This document shows positions 59,256 to 64,000 of a stretch of 64,000 nucleotides of DNA, piece after piece. The stretch comes from Dentipellis sp. KUC8613. Taxonomy: Eukaryota > Basidiomycota > Agaricomycetes > Russulales > Hericiaceae. Position 1 is the first letter of the stretch, and each line of letters opens with the position of its first letter. The notes below the pieces were generated by a model that saw nothing but the letters and a program-made list of their open reading frames with translations, had not been told where the DNA came from and did no database searches. The DNA lies in NCBI GenBank assembly GCA_002286715.1, contig NSJX01000001.1, forward strand, positions 2,843,929 through 2,907,928, given 5' to 3'. The position numbers and the translations under genes were made by a program.

Positions 59256-60093
59256 CCAATGTGGAGGGCGCAGTGGAGTACATAAACATAGGATGCGCAA
59301 TCAGCGCGACACGCCGTTGGACGATATCTTCCGTCGCGTTCATGCAACAGGCACGAACGTCTGCTGGGATACGCTCAGGTCTCGAATCATCGCGGGCGAT
59401 AAGTGGATGGTTGTTGGGCCCGCCGCAGGTGTTCTGTGTCCATTGTCCATTATCCATTGCTCAAATGTTGCGATCTCTGCAGGCCCATCGTGAATCTGAG
59501 TAAGCCGCCGACGCTTGCGTATGCCCTTGAGTGAGTTTCAAGTCGGTCATCACGCCCACGCTGATGAACGAGCGGCGTCTTCTCCCCTTATGACGCGTCT
59601 ACGTCTGGTGCGGTCAGGGGCTCAAGCTAGCTGCATAGGTAGGGAGCGTCAATATGCAGCATATGACGCCCAGACAAGTGATGCAGATACCTGACGATGC
59701 CGCATTGTTGAAAGTGCACACGACCCGAGAGCGTGGCTCGTCCCCGGCCTTGCGGAACCTACGTGGAACACGCCCGTATCAGCGCAATACTGCATCCCTA
59801 AAAGTCTGTCAGAAGACTCAGAACGTTGAGTGAAATTACAGAGCAGCATAGCGTATCGTGGACGGCGGTTTCACTGCAAAAACATCATCCCAGGTTCCGG
59901 ACGAGGATCCAAAGCACTCCACTGCCGGCGCCCCGAATAACACAGCTCCTGCCCGAAGACAGAACGATCTTCACATGTCGACGTTTATGGCACTGCTCTG
60001 TTCACTGTTTCAGATAGACTAACCGAAACGGGAATTCCACAACTAACATACATGTTTCTTTCCAAAAGGCCTCTTCGACGGTGGAGACTCGCT
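59256..60093. other. intergenic spacer between MDR copies 4 and 5
   Basis: About 840 bp, no gene or repeat recognised. Confidence 0.4.
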
Positions 60094-61502
60094 TCAAGGT
60101 GTCTCATCTATCCTTGCGACAATCTTCACGCCGCTGACCTGCAACGTGCCCACCTTCTCCACCATATCCGGGATCCCACCCAACCCGCCATCCACAGCCC
60201 GCCAACGATTCGGCTTCCCAAGCCAAGATTAATCAGCACCCAGTCCGGCGCCAAACAAAAAGTACAAAACCCACCTTGAGCTTTCCTTCCGCCAAAAGCA
60301 TCTCAATGCCCGCATACATCCCATCCGCCCACTTCCGCCCAGCCTCCTCCTTATCCAAAAGCGTCACGGCGCCCCACACCCACACGACCTGCCGCCCCCG
60401 ATCCAGCTCCACGTCCGCCTCCCGAACGACAGGCTCGCTCACACACACGAGCGCACCCCCGTCTCCGAGCAGGCCCCACCCCGCGCGCTGCGTCTCCTCC
60501 GACCCAATGGCATCATACACCACCGCCACCGGTGCACCCGCAATGCGCGCGACAGCAGACGCAAGCTCGCCATACGGCGTCACCTTGTAGTCGACGAAAT
60601 GCGTCGCGCCCGCCGCGCGCACGTACGCCTCGTTGTGCGCAGACGCAGTGGCGATGACCGGGCTGAACCCAGACAGCCTGAGGAGCTGGAGCGCTACACA
60701 TTAAACCCAGCAGGGCACGCGCATTGCCCGCGTCGGAGTCAGTACCACATGACGATGGTGTGCACCCAGCGGCGCGTCAGTCACTGGTACGCACCGAATT
60801 GCCCGACGGAGCTCGAGCCCCCGATGACGAGCGCGGGCGCAGGCCGGCCCTCGTGCTGTGACTTCCGCATCCCGCCCGCCTCCCAGGGCGCGCCGAGCGC
60901 GGCGCCGCCGCGCGGGGTGCCGCGCGGGCCGTAGAGCCCGATTGCGGCGGTCGCGAGCGCGAGCGGGAACGTCGCTGCCTCTTCGAACGAGAGCGAGTCG
61001 GGCATCTGGAGCGGACACACGCGCGTCAGGACCGTAGCAGCGGCGCGGGTGGCAGTGGAAGCAGAAAGATCAAGGCACCCTGTAGATCCGCGACGCGCCC
61101 ACGAGCGCGTACTGCTGAAATGTGCCGTGGTCGGGCGTGAAGCTGTAGCACTGGAACAGGCTGCCTTGCCCGTGCCAGTACCACGCGGTGCCCAGCCGAT
61201 CTGCTCAACGAGCGTCTTGGATGTGGAAAGCTGGCGACTCACACGCGATCGCCCTTGTTCGGGTGCCCTTTCGAGTTCTCGACGCCGTCGCCGAGCGCCT
61301 CGACGGTGCCTGCGCCATCGCTCCCCGTGACGGCGGGGTACTCGTCTAGTGCGGCCCCTAGGTGGCGCATGTAGTAGTCAGCTGGGTTCAAGGCGGCAAC
61401 AGCGACCTTCACGAGGATCTCTCCAGGGCCCGGGTTGGGGATCGGGCGCGTGCCCAGCGTGAAAGGGGCGCCTTTGGATGGGAGGAGTAGTGCTTTCTGC
61501 AT
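60094..61502 (-). CDS. zinc-free MDR enoyl-reductase-like oxidoreductase, tandem copy 5
   Basis: Exons 61502-61243, 61160-61079, 61005-60795, 60693-60275 and 60213-60094 join to 363 residues. It has the five-exon layout of copies 1 and 4. Exon 3 is 15 nt longer and adds residues around RKSQHEGRPAP before [12 protein letters not shown], in the loop leading to the Rossmann strand. Blocks: [101 protein letters not shown]-terminus NRWRAVDGGLGGIP, ending ARIDETP. Intact. Catalytic zinc ligands absent as in the other copies. Substrate unknown. Confidence 0.9.
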
Positions 61503-62013
61503 GGCTGTTTTCGACGAGTGAGTGCATCCAGGATTGCCAGGTAATATACTGAAAGTATTGAGGTCGTGAGAGCTGTTCAGAAGACATCGCTTGGCTACTC
61601 ATGAAGAACGCATCCACGGGGCCTCGTGCGACGGACATAAGGTGGATGAGGCCCGCCGGGGCGCACGTAGCCATTGACGATTGACCGACGGAAGGCAATA
61701 CCCATTGGCGGCCACTGCGGATCCTTCGTCGATAGCCCCTGCCACTTCCTTAGTAAGATCGACACTATGCTTGCCGTCGGGTAATTGTTGTCTGACGGCG
61801 GCAACATATGCCAGAGTGGTTCCAGTCATGGGTCCGCTAGAAAGAGCGGACAATAATGATAACGATACCAGGCCGATACGCATAATTACAGACTCAGAGA
61901 AGACGGGTGGTTATACCGAGTACTTCACCTTCAGAGAGGTGTAGAAGAGGGATACGAGTGCAGCTGCAACCTGTTTTCGAAGTGTCCTGGACTGCGCCAC
62001 CTACGTACATTGC
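61503..62013. other. intergenic spacer, no gene seen
   Basis: About 510 bp between MDR copy 5 and the SDR gene. A weak tatatta lies at 61542-61548 (minus) as a possible TATA element of copy 5. Confidence 0.4.
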
Positions 62014-63310
62014 CTACGCAGAACTCTCGTTCGCTGCCATCCGCGCCTCGAACGCGTCGACCTGCTCCTCCAGCCACGTCCACAGCTCTTTCCCGAGTGC
62101 CGGGTCGAGCGCTACGTCCTTCATCTCCCCCTCTCGAGCCCAGGGAACGAAGTACTATAACACGATAACATGACTATGAGTACTGCCTAAATAGATGGCA
62201 CGTGTGGGGACATACCTTTCCATTGACGGCCGCGTCAGGATGTGTAGCAGCATACACAGACGTGAGCGCGCCCATCTCAATCGGGTAGTTAATGATGCGC
62301 TGCCCAAATACGCGTTAGCCATCCGACGTTCCAGTCAGACCACGGGCCAAGCCTGCCCAACGCACCAGCACGACCTTCATCGCCCAGCTGTCCACATGCC
62401 TCCCCAGATCCGAGTCCAGCGCGCCCGGGTTGATCGCGACCGACACGACCTCGCCGCCCTCGCCCTCGCCCTCCTTCTTGCGCGCGTCCTCCCGTCGCGC
62501 CATCTCCGCCGCACACACGAAGTTGCCGAGCTTGCTCTGCATGTACGCCGTCGTGCGCGGCATGCGCAGGCGCGCGGGCGCATCGCGCAGCGTGTTGAAG
62601 TCGATCGTGGGCACCATGAAGCCCGCGGTGGACCCGACGGTGATGATGCGCGCGGGCGCGGCGGGGTGCGCCGCGGACGTGCGCCGGAGGACGGGCAGGA
62701 GCAGTTTCGTGAAGTAGAACGGCCCGAGGACGTTGGTCCCGAAGGAGAGGTCGTAGCCGTCCTTTGTGAGCTGCTCGATGGGGGGCATGAGCACGCCGCT
62801 GCACGCACGGATCATCGTTAGCCTGGCCCTGCAAGACAACGAAGAGACTCACGCGTTGTTGATAAGTACATCCAGAGTCTTCTCCTTCCTGTGATAATCC
62901 AAAGTCACACTAGGGAGGGATATGAGCAAAGGAACAACCAAACGCACTCGATAAACTCGTTCGCCGCGCGCCGCACCGACGCCAAATCCGCAAGATCAAG
63001 CTGCAAGAACCGCGCTTCATGCCCCGTCTTCTCCTTCAAATCCTCAATCGCAGCACGCCCCTTCGTCTCGTCGCGCGCCGCGAGGTAAACAGTCGCATTG
63101 TGCCGCAGCAGGCCCTGCAGTGAGGTGCATGTTAGAGAGGCACGTAGAGTGCGGAAGCAAACAACGCACCTCCACTGTAACCTTTCCAACACCGGTGTTA
63201 CCGCCAGTGACCAAGAAGACCTTTCCCGTCAGGTCCGGGACGTCGCGCTCGATGTCAAACCTGGATGCAGGCGGGAAGTTGTCACGCCAGGTCGATAGAA
63301 TTCCGCCCAT
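62014..63310 (-). CDS. short-chain dehydrogenase, retinol/protochlorophyllide-reductase-like
   Basis: Six exons (63310-63170, 63114-62948, 62888-62853, 62798-62366, 62299-62216, 62154-62014) join to 333 residues. N-terminal [20 protein letters not shown] is a short extension typical of fungal WW-oxidoreductase/retinol-dehydrogenase-like SDRs. Cofactor motif TGGNTGVGK (residues ~34-42), [20 protein letters not shown] after beta-2 (Arg suggests NADP), LINNAG formed across the exon 3-4 junction, catalytic Ser in VGSTAGF, and [10 protein letters not shown] (Tyr-x-x-x-Lys). The PG motif is [14 protein letters not shown]-terminal [20 protein letters not shown] and a helical tail ([17 protein letters not shown]) match the family. 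I prefer the donor before VRWAGLARG because it gives [15 protein letters not shown]; the longer reading hits a stop. Substrate unknown. Confidence 0.88.
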
Positions 63311-63930
63311 GTCGATAACACAGACCTTCAAGTTATATCTCGAGTTACACGAGTATCGGAGGCCACACAGCGTCTGCTGCTCGTGAGAATGGAGTTAGGA
63401 AAGGGGAAAAGGGGCGAAAGAAGACGAGCGGAGCGTGCATCCTGCGTGTCTCAGGTTTTATTGCTTCGACCAGATGGAGGATCCGAGTGAAAGATAACCT
63501 TAGGATTATTATTGATCAAATGGCCTGTGCAGGCGCTTACTCTATCCGTCTTGTTCGGCGGACGCTCTGCATCTGGAGCGGCCCGTCCTGGTGCGCTGGT
63601 ACCGCATGGTGGACGGCGCATGGAGCGCGAGTGAGCAAGTGTGAAAGGCCTGTTCAACAACGCGCTAGCTTCAGCTTGAGCTACGAACCCATTTTATCCA
63701 AGCCAAAGTCTAACTGGCATCCGCCTAGTTTCCGTCGCTGTCCTCGATAAGGCAGACCCATCTTCCTCATTGCACTCGACGTCGCCTAGCCGTAAGCGCG
63801 CCAGAAGAGCCGAACAAGCACGCGTGCTACGGTATCAGGTGAAACCATTACATTCATTATAATAAGCGGTGGCCAGGCAGCATTTGTAGCAAACAACAAC
63901 GTCCGGAGCTACTGCGTACCGACTCTAAAT
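63311..63930. other. intergenic region, no gene seen
   Basis: About 620 bp between the SDR start and the 3' end of the dihydrolipoyl dehydrogenase gene; no features recognised. Confidence 0.4.
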
Positions 63931-64000
63931 CTAGAAATGAATCGCCTTGCCTGCGTACGCCTGGAGCGCGGCCTCGCGGAACGCCTCGCTGAGCGTGGGC
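63931..64000 (-). CDS. lpd1: dihydrolipoyl dehydrogenase, C-terminal end (partial)
   Basis: Only the last 22 codons and the TAG stop lie in the window. They read PTLSEAFREAALQAYAGKAI followed by HF, the highly conserved C-terminus of mitochondrial E3 (the HxHPTLSEAFKEA signature of the interface domain containing the catalytic dyad). E3 reoxidises lipoamide in pyruvate and 2-oxoglutarate dehydrogenases and glycine cleavage. The rest lies beyond the right edge. Confidence 0.85.
   Translation of the reverse strand, partial: PTLSEAFREAALQAYAGKAIHF

Noticed and set aside
49985..63310. Complete secondary-metabolite biosynthetic cluster
   Set aside because: MDR and SDR enzymes are present, but no polyketide synthase, NRPS, terpene synthase or P450 lies in the window, so a cluster cannot be claimed.
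1..64000. CRISPR arrays, bacterial operons, insertion sequences or provirus
   Set aside because: No regularly spaced direct repeats, and genes have spliceosomal introns throughout; the window is eukaryotic nuclear DNA.

Overview
This window looks like a chromosomal segment of a basidiomycete fungus, most likely an Agaricomycete of the polypore type. The evidence is very short GT-AG introns (about 45-80 bp, several per gene), dense genes on both strands, GC-rich coding sequence, and families typical of Agaricomycetes: DUF6533 and DUF6534 membrane proteins, C2-NACHT STAND proteins, and an expanded set of zinc-free enoyl-reductase-like MDR enzymes. Species assignment is inference. Gene models were spliced by eye. 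Where I give exon coordinates, the joined reading frame was checked and is a multiple of three.

Left part (1-18.4 kb) is mostly housekeeping: a TFIIIC subunit (Sfc4-like, cut by the window edge), a peroxisomal acyl-CoA oxidase, OPI3 phospholipid methyltransferase, COQ8/ABC1 kinase-like protein, a proline-rich protein of unknown function, a DUF6534 membrane protein, an intron-containing tRNA (probably Trp-CCA), and a short-chain dehydrogenase.

Centre-left (18.8-32.9 kb) holds the most striking locus: two large tandem paralogues, same strand, about 7.3 kb apart start to start. Each encodes an N-terminal C2 domain, a helical region, a NACHT NTPase, a disordered stretch, a second helical region and a C-terminal pseudokinase that has lost the VAIK lysine, the HRD aspartate and the DFG aspartate. 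This is an NLR-like (STAND) receptor layout with a pseudokinase tail in place of the usual repeats.

Centre (33.4-47 kb) has a METTL24-like membrane protein, a MICOS (MIC26/27-type) subunit, a 105-residue secreted protein with a 5'UTR intron, then a transposon-rich island (about 39.7-42.2 kb). The island contains a TIR-bounded element and a second element built as a very long inverted repeat around a broken transposase helix-turn-helix. It is followed by a DUF985 cupin and an AGC-like protein kinase.

Right part (47.8-64 kb) has a DUF6533 membrane protein, then five paralogous MDR reductase genes all on the minus strand and sharing most intron positions. A second DUF985 cupin sits between MDR copies 2 and 3. 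An SDR follows, and the last codons of dihydrolipoyl dehydrogenase lie at the right edge. The MDR copies keep TATA-like boxes at similar distances from their starts, suggesting co-regulated xenobiotic or secondary metabolism. The substrate is not visible from sequence.
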